Source: Bacteroides uniformis
GTDB taxonomy: Bacteria; Bacteroidota; Bacteroidia; Bacteroidales; Bacteroidaceae
Direction of reading: 5' to 3'
Length of the DNA: 64,000 bases
NCBI RefSeq assembly: GCF_025147485.1
Contig: NZ_CP102263.1
Span: 2,307,501 to 2,371,500 of the forward strand
The notes beneath the pieces were generated by a model. That model was not told the DNA's origin. It ran no database searches and was given only the letters and a program-made list of their open reading frames with translations. The first letter of the stretch is position 1; each line of letters opens with the position of its first letter. Position numbers and translations under genes: made by a program. Shown here in pieces: positions 1-7,967 of the stretch.

Positions 1-90
1 TTTACCTTCACGCTGTTTGCCACCATTCCGGCGTTCCTCATTACGTACTTCATACCATTTACGTATGCCGATGAGAAGAAACAACAATAA
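1..90 (+). CDS. C-terminal end of a membrane transporter (probably MFS)
   Basis: Reading frame 1 is open from the window edge to a TAA at 88-90. It encodes about 29 residues: a hydrophobic helix (FATIPAFLITYFIPF) and a short polar tail ending DEKKQQ. This looks like the last membrane segment and cytoplasmic tail of a transporter. It lies 23 bp upstream of the GH130 gene on the same strand. In Bacteroides N-glycan loci of the BT1033 type an MFS-type sugar transporter sits beside GH130 and GH92, so that is the inferred identity; the visible sequence alone does not prove it. Confidence 0.45.
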   Translation, partial: FTFTLFATIPAFLITYFIPFTYADEKKQQ

Positions 91-113
91 CCAATTAATA
101 ATATAGAGCAATT

Positions 114-1085
114 ATGAGCAACAAAATCACAATGCCTTGGGAAGAACGGCCGGCAGGCTGTAAGGATGTAATGTGGCGTTATTCGGAGAATCCCGTAATA
201 GACCGCTACCATATTCCGTCGTCGAACAGCATTTTCAACAGTGCGGTGGTTCCGTTTAAGGATGGTTATGCCGGTGTGTTCCGTTGTGACAACCGGGCGG
301 TGCAGATGAATATCTTTGCCGGTTTCAGCAAGGACGGCATCCACTGGGAAATAGAGCATGAGCCAATCAAGTTCAAGGCCGGGAATACGGACATGATAGA
401 GTCCGAATATAAATACGATCCGCGCGTGACATGGATTGAGGACCGCTACTGGATTACGTGGTGCAACGGCTACTACGGCCCCACCATCGGCATCGGCTAT
501 ACTTTCGATTTCAAGGAGTTCTTCCAGTGCGAGAATGCTTTCTTGCCTTTCAACCGCAACGGTGTGTTGTTGCCTCAGAAGTTCGATGGCAAATATGCGC
601 TCTTGAGCCGTCCCAGCGATAGCGGACATACTCCTTTTGGCGACATCTACATTAGCTTCAGCCCTGACATGAAATTCTGGGGCGAACACCGCCATGTGAT
701 GGCTCCTACGCCTTTCCCCGAAAGTGCCTGGCAGTGTACCAAGATAGGGGCAGGTTCGGTACCGTTCCTCACGGACGAGGGTTGGCTGATGTTCTATCAT
801 GGCGTGATAACCACTTGTAACGGTTTCCGTTACTCCATGGGAGCAGCTATTCTGGATAAGGACAATCCTGCCAAGTTGCTCTACCGCACCCGTGAGTATC
901 TGCTTGCGCCTGCTGCTCCTTATGAGTTGCAAGGTGATGTTCCCAACGTGGTGTTCCCTTGCGCAGCGTTGCAAGATGGAGAACGTGTAGCTGTATACTA
1001 CGGTGCAGCCGATACGGTAGTGGGGCTTGCCTTTGGGTATATCCGCGAGATTCTGGAGTTCACGAAGCGCACAAGTATTTTGTAA
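114..1085 (+). CDS. GH130 family beta-mannoside phosphorylase, probably Man-beta-1,4-GlcNAc phosphorylase
   Basis: The 323-residue protein has the GH130 five-bladed propeller style: repeated Trp/Asp-rich strands such as [17 protein letters not shown] (about 100-116), the phosphate-site type segment [15 protein letters not shown] (about 163-177) and LMFYHGV (about 227). No signal peptide is visible, so it is cytoplasmic. GH130 enzymes phosphorolyse beta-mannosides to alpha-mannose-1-phosphate. The pairing with a GH92 alpha-mannosidase and an apparent transporter matches the Bacteroides N-glycan core pathway (BT1033/UhgbMP type, acting on Man-GlcNAc). Exact substrate is inferred from context; mannosylglucose is the main alternative. 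Confidence 0.82.
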   Translation: MSNKITMPWEERPAGCKDVMWRYSENPVIDRYHIPSSNSIFNSAVVPFKDGYAGVFRCDNRAVQMNIFAGFSKDGIHWEIEHEPIKFKAGNTDMIESEYKYDPRVTWIEDRYWITWCNGYYGPTIGIGYTFDFKEFFQCENAFLPFNRNGVLLPQKFDGKYALLSRPSDSGHTPFGDIYISFSPDMKFWGEHRHVMAPTPFPESAWQCTKIGAGSVPFLTDEGWLMFYHGVITTCNGFRYSMGAAILDKDNPAKLLYRTREYLLAPAAPYELQGDVPNVVFPCAALQDGERVAVYYGAADTVVGLAFGYIREILEFTKRTSIL

Positions 1086-1158
1086 GTACCAAGCAGTTGG
1101 CAGGCGCTCGGTATTGCTGAAAAGCGCCTGCCGTAACTGCTTTATACTTAGTGTAATA

Positions 1159-1324
1159 TCACTGCAAAGATACTGCATGCTTTTTGCAGTGCTACTGCAA
1201 AGCCGTTGCAGCGCCACTGCAAAGCTGATGCAGCGTCACTGCAAAACTGTTGCAGTGCTACTGCAAAGTAGTTTGCAGTGTCACTGCAGACCGTTTGCAA
1301 TAACTTTGCAGAGTGCATGCAATG
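1159..1324. repeat. Seven degenerate 22-23 bp repeats, each an inverted repeat around TGCA
   Basis: Between the GH130 and GH92 genes, units begin at 1159, 1192, 1214, 1236, 1258, 1281 and 1303. The consensus is roughly YCACTGCAAAGCNGTTGCAG plus YG; the first unit is longer (33 bp). Each unit carries CTGCAAA near its left end and TTGCAG near its right end, so each can fold on itself and also pair with its neighbours. The last two units are the most decayed. No promoter was identified inside. Function unknown; mRNA processing or attenuation between the two genes, or a protein-binding array, are possible. Confidence 0.8.
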
Positions 1325-1380
1325 ACACCGGCATGGGTAGCGTGCTCACTAACTAATAAAGAACAAATCCTTACTATATT

Positions 1381-3624
1381 ATGAAACGACTGATTACTTT
1401 CTGTATCATCTCCTTTGGAATGCTCACGGCATCTATGGCTGCGGAGAAACAGCCGACGGACTATGTGAATCCTTTTATTGGTACCACCAACTTCGGCACT
1501 ACGAATCCGGGAGCCGTCTGTCCCAACGGAATGATGTCCGTAGTGCCCTTCAACGTGATGGGCTCGGAGGACAACAAATACGATAAAGATGCCCGCTGGT
1601 GGTCCACTCCCTATGAGTATCACAATTGTTTCTTCACCGGATATTCGCATGTCAATTTGAGCGGTGTGGGCTGTCCGGAATTGGGCTCTTTGCTGCTGAT
1701 GCCCACTACGGGAGAGCTGTCCGTGGATTACAAGGAGTATGGAAGCCGCTATAAGGACGAGCAGGCATCTCCTGGATATTACAGCAACTTCCTGACTCGC
1801 TACAATGTGAAGACGGAAGTGACGGCAACTCCCCGCACGGGTGTGGCGCGTTTCACTTTTCCTGCAGGACAAAGCCATGTGCTGCTGAACCTGGGCGAAG
1901 GCCTGACTAATGAATCGGGAGCTTTTCTGCGCCGGACGGGTGAGTGCGAGTTTGAAGGTATGAAGCTGCTGGGTACTTTCTGCTACAACCCGCAGGCCGT
2001 TTTCCCCATCTACTTTGTGATGCGTGTCAACAAGCAGCCTGCCGCTTCGGGCTACTGGAAGAAGCAACGCCCCATGACCGGTGTGGAGGCTGAATGGGAT
2101 CCCGATAACGGACGCTACAAACTTTACACCGGCTACGGGAAAGAGCTGGCAGGAGATGACATCGGCGCTTACCTTACATTCCATACCGAAGAGGGCGAGC
2201 AAGTGGAAGTACAGATGGGAGTCTCTTTTGTGAGTATAGAGAATGCCAGGCTCAATCTGGATACCGAGCAGCAGGGAAAGAATTTCAGCCAAGTGCTGGA
2301 GGAAGCCCGTCGCCGCTGGAACGATGACCTCTCGCGCATCCTTGTGGAAGGAGGTACGGAAGAGCAGAAAACCGTCTTTTATACGGCACTCTATCATACG
2401 CTGATACATCCCAATATCCTGCAAGATGTGAACGGGGAATATCCTGCTATGGAGAGTGACAAAATTCTGACCACCAAAGGAGACCGTTATACCGTCTTTT
2501 CCTTGTGGGACACTTACCGCAATGTGCACCAGCTTCTTACGCTGGTATATCCCGAACGGCAATTGCAGATGGTGCGCTCCATGCTCGACATGTACCGCGA
2601 ACACGGCTGGCTTCCCAAATGGGAACTCTACGGACGTGAGACGCTGACCATGGAAGGCGACCCTTCCATTCCCGTCATCGTCGACACCTGGCTGAAAGGT
2701 CTGCGCGACTTTGATATAGAACTGGCCTACGAGGCCATGCGCAAGGGAGCCACCCTGCCGGGAGCGGAGAACCTGCTCCGTCCGGACAATGACGACTACG
2801 TGTCATTGGGATATGTGCCCCTGCGGGAGCAGTATGACAATTCCGTTTCACATGCCCTGGAATACTATATAGCCGACAATGCCTTGTCGCGCATAGCTGC
2901 TGCGCTTGGCAAGAAGGAGGATGCCCGTCTGTTCCACGAACGTTCGCTGGGCTACAAGCATTATTACTGTAAGGAGTACGGTACTTTCCGTCCTATCCTG
3001 CCTAACGGTGAATTCTATGCTCCTTTCGACCCGAGGCAGGGAGAGAACTTTGAGCCGAACCCCGGATTTCACGAAGGTTGTGCCTGGAACTATACTTTCT
3101 ATGTTCCCCACGATGTGAAAGGGCTTGCCCGGCTCATGGGTGGAAAGAAGCCGTTCGTAGACAAGCTTCAGCGTGTGTTCGACGAAGGACTGTACGACCC
3201 TGCCAACGAACCGGACATTGCATACGCCCATCTTTTTTCTTATTTCAAGGGTGAGGAGTGGCGCACGCAGAAAGAGCTGCACCGCCTTTTGCAGAAGTAT
3301 TTCAAGAATGCCCCCGACGGAATTCCCGGCAATGATGATACCGGAACGATGTCCGCTTGGGCTATCTTCAATATGATGGGCTTTTATCCGGATTGTCCCG
3401 GAGAACCGGCTTATACGCTGTCTACTCCGGTATTTGATAAGGTGACCATAAAGCTCGACCCTAAGTATTGGGGACGCGACCAACTGGTGATAGAGACGGA
3501 ACGCCCGTCGGCAGAGTCGCTTTATATCCGTGAAATGGAACTGGGAGGAAAAAAACTGTCCCGATATCGTATCACTCATGAAGAACTGGTGCAGAGTGGA
3601 AAACTGCGATTTAGGCTTCGATAG
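1381..3624 (+). CDS. GH92 family exo-alpha-mannosidase
   Basis: The 747-residue protein has an N-terminal signal peptide (about 1-20, ending SMAA) and starts the mature part with DYVNPFIGTTNFGTTNPGA, a classic GH92 opening. Later family motifs include VFSLWDTYRN (about 372), LPKWEL (about 414), GCAWNYTFYVPHD (about 568) and the C-terminal GNDDTGTMSAWAIFNMMGFYP (about 649). GH92 enzymes are calcium-dependent alpha-mannosidases with a beta-sandwich and an (alpha/alpha)6 barrel; they trim mannose from N-glycans in the periplasm or at the surface. The gene follows GH130 and is followed by a terminator at 3664-3702, so the two probably form the end of an N-glycan operon. Linkage specificity (1,2 most common) cannot be read from the sequence. 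Confidence 0.9.
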   Translation: MKRLITFCIISFGMLTASMAAEKQPTDYVNPFIGTTNFGTTNPGAVCPNGMMSVVPFNVMGSEDNKYDKDARWWSTPYEYHNCFFTGYSHVNLSGVGCPELGSLLLMPTTGELSVDYKEYGSRYKDEQASPGYYSNFLTRYNVKTEVTATPRTGVARFTFPAGQSHVLLNLGEGLTNESGAFLRRTGECEFEGMKLLGTFCYNPQAVFPIYFVMRVNKQPAASGYWKKQRPMTGVEAEWDPDNGRYKLYTGYGKELAGDDIGAYLTFHTEEGEQVEVQMGVSFVSIENARLNLDTEQQGKNFSQVLEEARRRWNDDLSRILVEGGTEEQKTVFYTALYHTLIHPNILQDVNGEYPAMESDKILTTKGDRYTVFSLWDTYRNVHQLLTLVYPERQLQMVRSMLDMYREHGWLPKWELYGRETLTMEGDPSIPVIVDTWLKGLRDFDIELAYEAMRKGATLPGAENLLRPDNDDYVSLGYVPLREQYDNSVSHALEYYIADNALSRIAAALGKKEDARLFHERSLGYKHYYCKEYGTFRPILPNGEFYAPFDPRQGENFEPNPGFHEGCAWNYTFYVPHDVKGLARLMGGKKPFVDKLQRVFDEGLYDPANEPDIAYAHLFSYFKGEEWRTQKELHRLLQKYFKNAPDGIPGNDDTGTMSAWAIFNMMGFYPDCPGEPAYTLSTPVFDKVTIKLDPKYWGRDQLVIETERPSAESLYIREMELGGKKLSRYRITHEELVQSGKLRFRLR

Positions 3625-3663
3625 GTATTGTGAGTCAGGATAGCATCGGTGATGGTTTAGGTT

Positions 3664-3702
3664 GCCCGTCGTTGACAGAGTTCATGTCAGTGGCGGGCTT
3701 TT
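3664..3702 (+). terminator. Rho-independent terminator after the GH92 gene
   Basis: GCCCG at 3664-3668 pairs with CGGGC at 3694-3698, with an internal TTGACA/TGTCA pairing, and is followed by TTTT. It lies between two convergent genes (GH92 on +, histidine kinase on -). Confidence 0.6.
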
Positions 3703-5229
3703 CTATGCAGGTTGGCTTCCGGCAGGCTGATAGGGTATTTCGAACCAGAATTCGGAACCTTTCCCCGGAATAGAGCTGACGCCCACTTTTCCGTTCATTT
3801 TCTCGGCAATCATGGTGCAGATGGAGAGTCCGAGGCCCGTGCCTTGTTTAAAGCTGTTTAGCTTGACAAAGCGTTCGAATACATCCTTTTGCTTTTCAGG
3901 AGGAATGCCGCAACCGGTATCACGGACAAAGAAGCGAATCCTGTCTTCTTGCGGCAGGTGATAACCAATGTCGATGAAACCTTCTTCCGTATGCTTGAGG
4001 GCGTTTGACAGATAGTTGTTCAGTACTTGTCTTACCCGTTTGGGGACTGTGTGAATAATACAGTAATCCGCACCGGGCAGGAGACGTATACTGACTTCGG
4101 ACGGAAGTTTCAGTTTTGCCATCGTCTGCATTTCATCAAGCGTCTTGTTTACATCCATATCTCCTTCTGTGAATTCGAGAATGCCAGCTTCGATGCGTGA
4201 CAGGTCGAGAATATCATTAATCAGTTGCAGCAGCAGTTGGGTGTTTTCTTCGATGATATGTATGTATTCCTTTGTATCTTCGTCTTGTATATAATCGGAA
4301 AGTATGGAGGAGAATCCGACGATGGCGTTTAGCGGAGTACGTATCTCGTGGCTCATGTTGGCGAGAAAAGCCGATTTCAGGCGGTTGGCTTCTTCTGCTT
4401 TCTCTTTGGCTGCCAGCAGTTCGGTGATGTCCAGTGCAGAACTGACAATCCACCTCTCTTTCCCTTTGTTGTAGGACACCAGCGTTTTGTGAAACGACAG
4501 AATATACTCTCTGCCTTTGGGATTGACAAAGTGTTTGATGTAGGACTGGGGAATTTCCGACTCTTCAACTTCTTTGTCTGTCTCCTGAATGAAATTATCT
4601 TGCATTAGGGGGTTGAACTCCTCTTCATAGTGTCCCACAATATCCTCAGCGGGGACTTCCATCATCTCTGCCGCTTTTTTGTTCCATATCAGGTAACGTC
4701 CTTCATCGTTTTTATCTTTTACTGTAGTGGCGATGGGGAGGTTCTCCAGAATACTTTCAAGGAAGAAACGGTATTTTTCGTTTTCCCGGCGTTGGACTTC
4801 ATCTTCCGTAATGTCGCGTATGAAGGCTATGACATAATTTCTGTTGAGGTAGACCATGCGCACTGCGATATATAGTTTCTCACCACTTTCTATTCTTATC
4901 TTTAGGGTCAGGCTGTCCGAAGTGCGGGTATTCAGTACGCGTAACAGCGACGTCATGTATTTCCGGCATTCATCGGCGTCTGTCACTAAATTATTGATAT
5001 TTAGAACTCCCGGATTCAGGAACGGAAGTCTGTTTGCCTTTTCGGTAGGTGTATTAAGTAGTTTTACGACAATACCTTGTCTGTTCAGCAGATATACTGG
5101 AATGTCTATTGCCCGGATAATCTGTCTGTTCAGACTTTTGTATTTATGATTTATCCAGTATAGAAAGCTTGCAGATGTAACGGCAATTAACAGAAATAAC
5201 TGTACTTCTCCAAATAATGTAAGATGCAT
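3703..5229 (-). CDS. Membrane-anchored PAS-domain sensor histidine kinase
   Basis: The 508-residue protein has one N-terminal membrane helix (about 8-25), two PAS-like regions (about 40-145 and 155-280), and a short coiled linker. A HisKA domain follows, with the H-box NMSHEIRTPLNAIVGF (phosphoacceptor His about 294), then a HATPase_c domain with N-box NYLSNALKHT, G1 DTGCGIP and G2 GTGLGLSI. There is no receiver domain and no adjacent response regulator, so it is an orphan kinase whose partner is elsewhere. It reads toward GH92 and lies just downstream of the 6S-like RNA on the same strand. The signal sensed is not predictable. Confidence 0.88.
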   Translation of the reverse strand: MHLTLFGEVQLFLLIAVTSASFLYWINHKYKSLNRQIIRAIDIPVYLLNRQGIVVKLLNTPTEKANRLPFLNPGVLNINNLVTDADECRKYMTSLLRVLNTRTSDSLTLKIRIESGEKLYIAVRMVYLNRNYVIAFIRDITEDEVQRRENEKYRFFLESILENLPIATTVKDKNDEGRYLIWNKKAAEMMEVPAEDIVGHYEEEFNPLMQDNFIQETDKEVEESEIPQSYIKHFVNPKGREYILSFHKTLVSYNKGKERWIVSSALDITELLAAKEKAEEANRLKSAFLANMSHEIRTPLNAIVGFSSILSDYIQDEDTKEYIHIIEENTQLLLQLINDILDLSRIEAGILEFTEGDMDVNKTLDEMQTMAKLKLPSEVSIRLLPGADYCIIHTVPKRVRQVLNNYLSNALKHTEEGFIDIGYHLPQEDRIRFFVRDTGCGIPPEKQKDVFERFVKLNSFKQGTGLGLSICTMIAEKMNGKVGVSSIPGKGSEFWFEIPYQPAGSQPA

Positions 5230-5277
5230 ACGCGGTGTCTTTCATTTCGTCTGTCCCCATTGACGAAGGTTATTATA

Positions 5278-5480
5278 TAAAAAGCGCGAGGACTGTTATT
5301 GCCTATCTGCATTCGAGGCTCTGGAAAATGCCCACGTCATAAATAGACAACAGTCCCCACGCCTAAGTATATAATAACATAGACGTGAAGAAACTGTTGC
5401 TATCATCCCATGACGTTTATTGAATTTTCCAGATTCCGAATAGGCAGGGATAATAACTTTCGCTTCTTGCGTTCTTATCG
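5278..5480 (-). ncRNA. 6S-like (SsrS / Bacteroidales-1 type) long-hairpin RNA
   Basis: About 200 nt fold into one long interrupted hairpin. On the minus strand, segments pair in nested order: GCGAAAGTTATT with the region near 5287-5300, GCCTAT with ATAGGC, CTGGAAAAT with ATTTTCCAG, ATGACGT with ACGTCAT, and CAACAGT with ACTGTTG, separated by bulges. This rod with internal bubbles is the architecture of 6S RNA. The strand is chosen because the minus copy ends GCGCTTTTTA (terminator-like), and a promoter-like CTTG-N20-CATTTTTG lies just upstream (-7 box 5489-5496). The family assignment is inference from shape and size; the structured RNA itself is well supported. Confidence 0.6.
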
Positions 5481-5589
5481 AATCAAGTCAAAAATGGCCG
5501 TTATCACTATAACTGCCAAGACTTTGGTGCAAAAGTAGTATATTTTTTTGGATGTACGGTATGATGAGGAGAATAAAGTGTATATGCAA

Positions 5590-5624
5590 ACAAAGCGTGA
5601 TGGTATTTGACCGTCACGCTTTGT
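5590..5624. terminator. Hairpin downstream of the TraB/GumN gene
   Basis: ACAAAGCGTGA and TCACGCTTTGT form an 11-bp stem, extended inward by GGT/ACC. It lies after the minus-strand TraB/GumN gene and before the 6S-like RNA. The T-run on the minus side is weak (TTTGTTTGC), so termination is likely but not certain. Confidence 0.5.
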
Positions 5625-5667
5625 ATAGCTTGCCATTAAAAATTGTTAGAGAGAATTGTTAGAGGAT

Positions 5668-6552
5668 TTATTTCATGGCTTCTATAGTGTATCCTTGTTG
5701 CTTCAGAAGGTTCAACACTCCATTGTCTCCGGGCAGGTGTCCGGCGCCGACTACGAAAAGGGTAGGGGCTTCTGTCATGATAGCAGGCATCTTTTCAACC
5801 CATGCCTTGTTGCGGTTGTCCAGCATGGCTTCCATCTCTCCGGGCAGCGGGTCGCATGAATTGCCGTCGCGCTCTTCCATCAGTTGCAGCATGGCATCCA
5901 GGTCCTGCTTTTCATAAGCGGCAATCAGGCGCTTGCTTTGCTCGATACCTTTCTCGATGTCACTGATAGCGCAGTAGAGGAGGTTTGCCTGGCGTTGCAG
6001 CGTCTGGCTGTTGAACAGAATGTCTATTTGTGACTGGGCTGTTTCCAGACCGCCAACTTTCTTGCCTTGCTGTCCGGCCTGCTGCTGGAAGTAAGTGTCG
6101 AGCTGTTCTTGCGGGTTGAAGCCCGGAGTGTGTTTCATGTAGAGCAGGACGACAAGCTGCTGGTTGATGGCAGCCGGTTTCAGTTGTGCCAGCATGGCAA
6201 TGTCCACCATCATGTTTTCCTTGATGGCTTTGCCTACTTCTTCGTATTGTTCGGGAGTAAAGAGGCTTTGCAGCGTGGTGTCTTTGGGCATCATCATCTG
6301 CTGTTGCATGCTTTGCATGAAGGCGGGAGTCGCCATTTCGCTCATCACAACTTCCCCGTAGACTTGGGCGGTTTCGCTCATGGCCTGCGGCATGGCGGCA
6401 ATGCTGTCCTTTATACTGAGTGGAGAGAGGTGATAAGTACCGAAAATATAGGATGGTTTCTCTAATCCTTTACCGGATACTTTCCATAAAAGTTGTGCAT
6501 TGGCGCTCAGCGCAATGCTGATGAATAAGAGGATGCCTAAAAGTTTCTTCAT
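5668..6552 (-). CDS. TraB/GumN family protein
   Basis: The 294-residue protein starts with a clear signal peptide (about 1-19, LLGILLFISIALSANA). It then has the family opening LLWKVSGKGLEKPSYIFGTYH with the GTYH motif, and a second conserved site near the C-terminus, LFVVGAGHLPGDNGV, with GxGHLxG. These paired motifs define the TraB/GumN (Tiki-like) fold, whose members are thought to be metal-dependent proteases; in Bacteroides the role is unknown. Predicted periplasmic or surface protein. It stands alone on the minus strand, with the NlpC/P60 gene upstream. Confidence 0.85.
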   Translation of the reverse strand: MKKLLGILLFISIALSANAQLLWKVSGKGLEKPSYIFGTYHLSPLSIKDSIAAMPQAMSETAQVYGEVVMSEMATPAFMQSMQQQMMMPKDTTLQSLFTPEQYEEVGKAIKENMMVDIAMLAQLKPAAINQQLVVLLYMKHTPGFNPQEQLDTYFQQQAGQQGKKVGGLETAQSQIDILFNSQTLQRQANLLYCAISDIEKGIEQSKRLIAAYEKQDLDAMLQLMEERDGNSCDPLPGEMEAMLDNRNKAWVEKMPAIMTEAPTLFVVGAGHLPGDNGVLNLLKQQGYTIEAMK

Positions 6553-6629
6553 TGTTTTCTTCTTTTAATAGTTTCTGGACTATCAGTCGGGACAGAGTAA
6601 AGAAAATCACAAGAAGGGAAAAATTAGTA

Positions 6630-7142
6630 TTATTTTATTCTTCCTCCGCAGAGCCAGTGTTGGGTGTAATATTTTTCCCGGAGGTTGCTGACTATGACTC
6701 CCTGGCTGGTGCTGGCATGTATAAACTTGCCGTCCTTGAGGTAGATGCCTACGTGTGCCACTTTTTTGCGGGAAGCACGGCTGGTGAAGAACACCAAATC
6801 TCCCTCACGCAAGTTGCGGCGGGAGATTTTACTGCTCTCTTTCAGTTGCCCGTCTGTGCTTCTCGACAGACGGGTGTGGTAAACTTTCTTATACAGTTGC
6901 GATACCAGTCCGGAGCAGTCCGTTCCACGTTTGCTGTCGCCACCTGCGCGATAGGGGGTGCCTATCCATTCGGAGGCATGGATGTACAGCTTGTGGTTGT
7001 CCTGCAGTTCAATATCCACCCCCAAACGGACGGATGCTTGCGCCAGGGCTTTGTAGTCCAGGCGTGGCGCGGAAGTATGGCAGGAACTTAAGCCTATCAA
7101 TATGATGGTAAGAGCTACTATATAAGAAAGATATTTTTTCAT
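6630..7142 (-). CDS. NlpC/P60 family cell-wall peptidase, lipoprotein
   Basis: The 170-residue protein has a lipoprotein signal with lipobox LSSC (Cys about 21), then an NlpC/P60 domain. The catalytic Cys lies in RGTDCSGLVSQLY (about 74), followed by GDLVFF and HVGIYLKDGKFIHAS with the catalytic His. These enzymes cleave gamma-D-Glu-meso-DAP or related bonds in murein stem peptides. Its ATG overlaps the stop of the upstream ABC ATPase by 4 bases (ATGA), so the two are translationally coupled and share an operon with the permease gene. Confidence 0.9.
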   Translation of the reverse strand: MKKYLSYIVALTIILIGLSSCHTSAPRLDYKALAQASVRLGVDIELQDNHKLYIHASEWIGTPYRAGGDSKRGTDCSGLVSQLYKKVYHTRLSRSTDGQLKESSKISRRNLREGDLVFFTSRASRKKVAHVGIYLKDGKFIHASTSQGVIVSNLREKYYTQHWLCGGRIK

Positions 7143-7942
7143 GCTTCCGAATTTTTTTCTTCTACCGTTTTATCTTCTTTTTCCGTTATTTCTTCTACGG
7201 CTGCTTCTACTACTGTTTCTTCTACCACGGCTTCTTCCTCCACACCGACGTTGAAGTAAGCTTCCAATTCCTGCTCGGCAGAGTTGTTCTCATTTCGTAT
7301 ATCGCGGATAATAACACCGTTTTCTAACAATGCAATACGTGGACAAACGTCCACTGTGTGATTCAGGTTATGGCTGGAAATGATGACGGTGGCTCCGTGC
7401 TCTTCATTGTATCTTTTCAGCAAGTGTTTGATTACAGACTGTGAACTGGGGTCAAGGAAGTTGAACGGTTCATCCAGAATCAACAGTTGCGGGTGATGTA
7501 GCATAGCGGAGATGATGCCGATTTTCTGCTTGTTTCCGGCAGAATAGTTGCGGATGAATTTTTTCTGCCCCATCACTTCGCCGTTCATGAAGCGTTCGAA
7601 GGGAAGCAGGCGTTCGTCTACCTCCTCTTTCTTCAGACCGTACATCTTGCCGATGAAATAGAAGTATTCTTCGGGAGTGAGGTAGTCTATCAGGAAACCG
7701 TCGTCTATAAAGGCTCCCGTGAAGTTCTTCCAGTCCTCACTTTTGCTGACGTCAATGTCATTGATGGTTACATTGCCCCGGTCTGCCTGTAGCAAGTCAA
7801 GAATAAGGCGGAAGAGGGTGGTCTTGCCTGCACCGTTGTTGCCTACCAGTCCCAGCATATCGCCTTGCCCGATGGTGTAGTTCTCTATATCTACGGCTTT
7901 TTTTGTGCCGAAATTCTTCTGTAAATTATTGATGCGTATCAT
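7139..7942 (-). CDS. ABC transporter ATP-binding protein
   Basis: The 267-residue protein has Walker A GLVGNNGAGKTTLF (about 32-45), signature-like NYSAGNKQKIGI, Walker B QLLILDEPFNFLD and a switch His in VIISSHNL. The last 40 residues are a strongly acidic tail rich in Glu and Val (VEEEAVVEETVVEAA), which is unusual for ABC ATPases and not part of the fold. It lies 25 bp downstream of the DUF5687 membrane protein, which is its probable permease partner. Substrate unknown. Confidence 0.88.
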   Translation of the reverse strand: MIRINNLQKNFGTKKAVDIENYTIGQGDMLGLVGNNGAGKTTLFRLILDLLQADRGNVTINDIDVSKSEDWKNFTGAFIDDGFLIDYLTPEEYFYFIGKMYGLKKEEVDERLLPFERFMNGEVMGQKKFIRNYSAGNKQKIGIISAMLHHPQLLILDEPFNFLDPSSQSVIKHLLKRYNEEHGATVIISSHNLNHTVDVCPRIALLENGVIIRDIRNENNSAEQELEAYFNVGVEEEAVVEETVVEAAVEEITEKEDKTVEEKNSEA

Positions 7943-7967
7943 GTTAGTGATTGATGTTTAATGATTT

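Noticed and set aside
1159..1324. Possible CRISPR array
   Set aside because: Units abut with no unique spacers, vary in sequence and have no cas genes nearby; it is a degenerate tandem repeat.
1258..2604. 448-codon open frame on the minus strand opposite the GH92 gene
   Set aside because: It is antisense to a well-supported GH92 gene and has His/Ser/Arg-rich composition without any domain; a frame shadow of G/C-rich codons.
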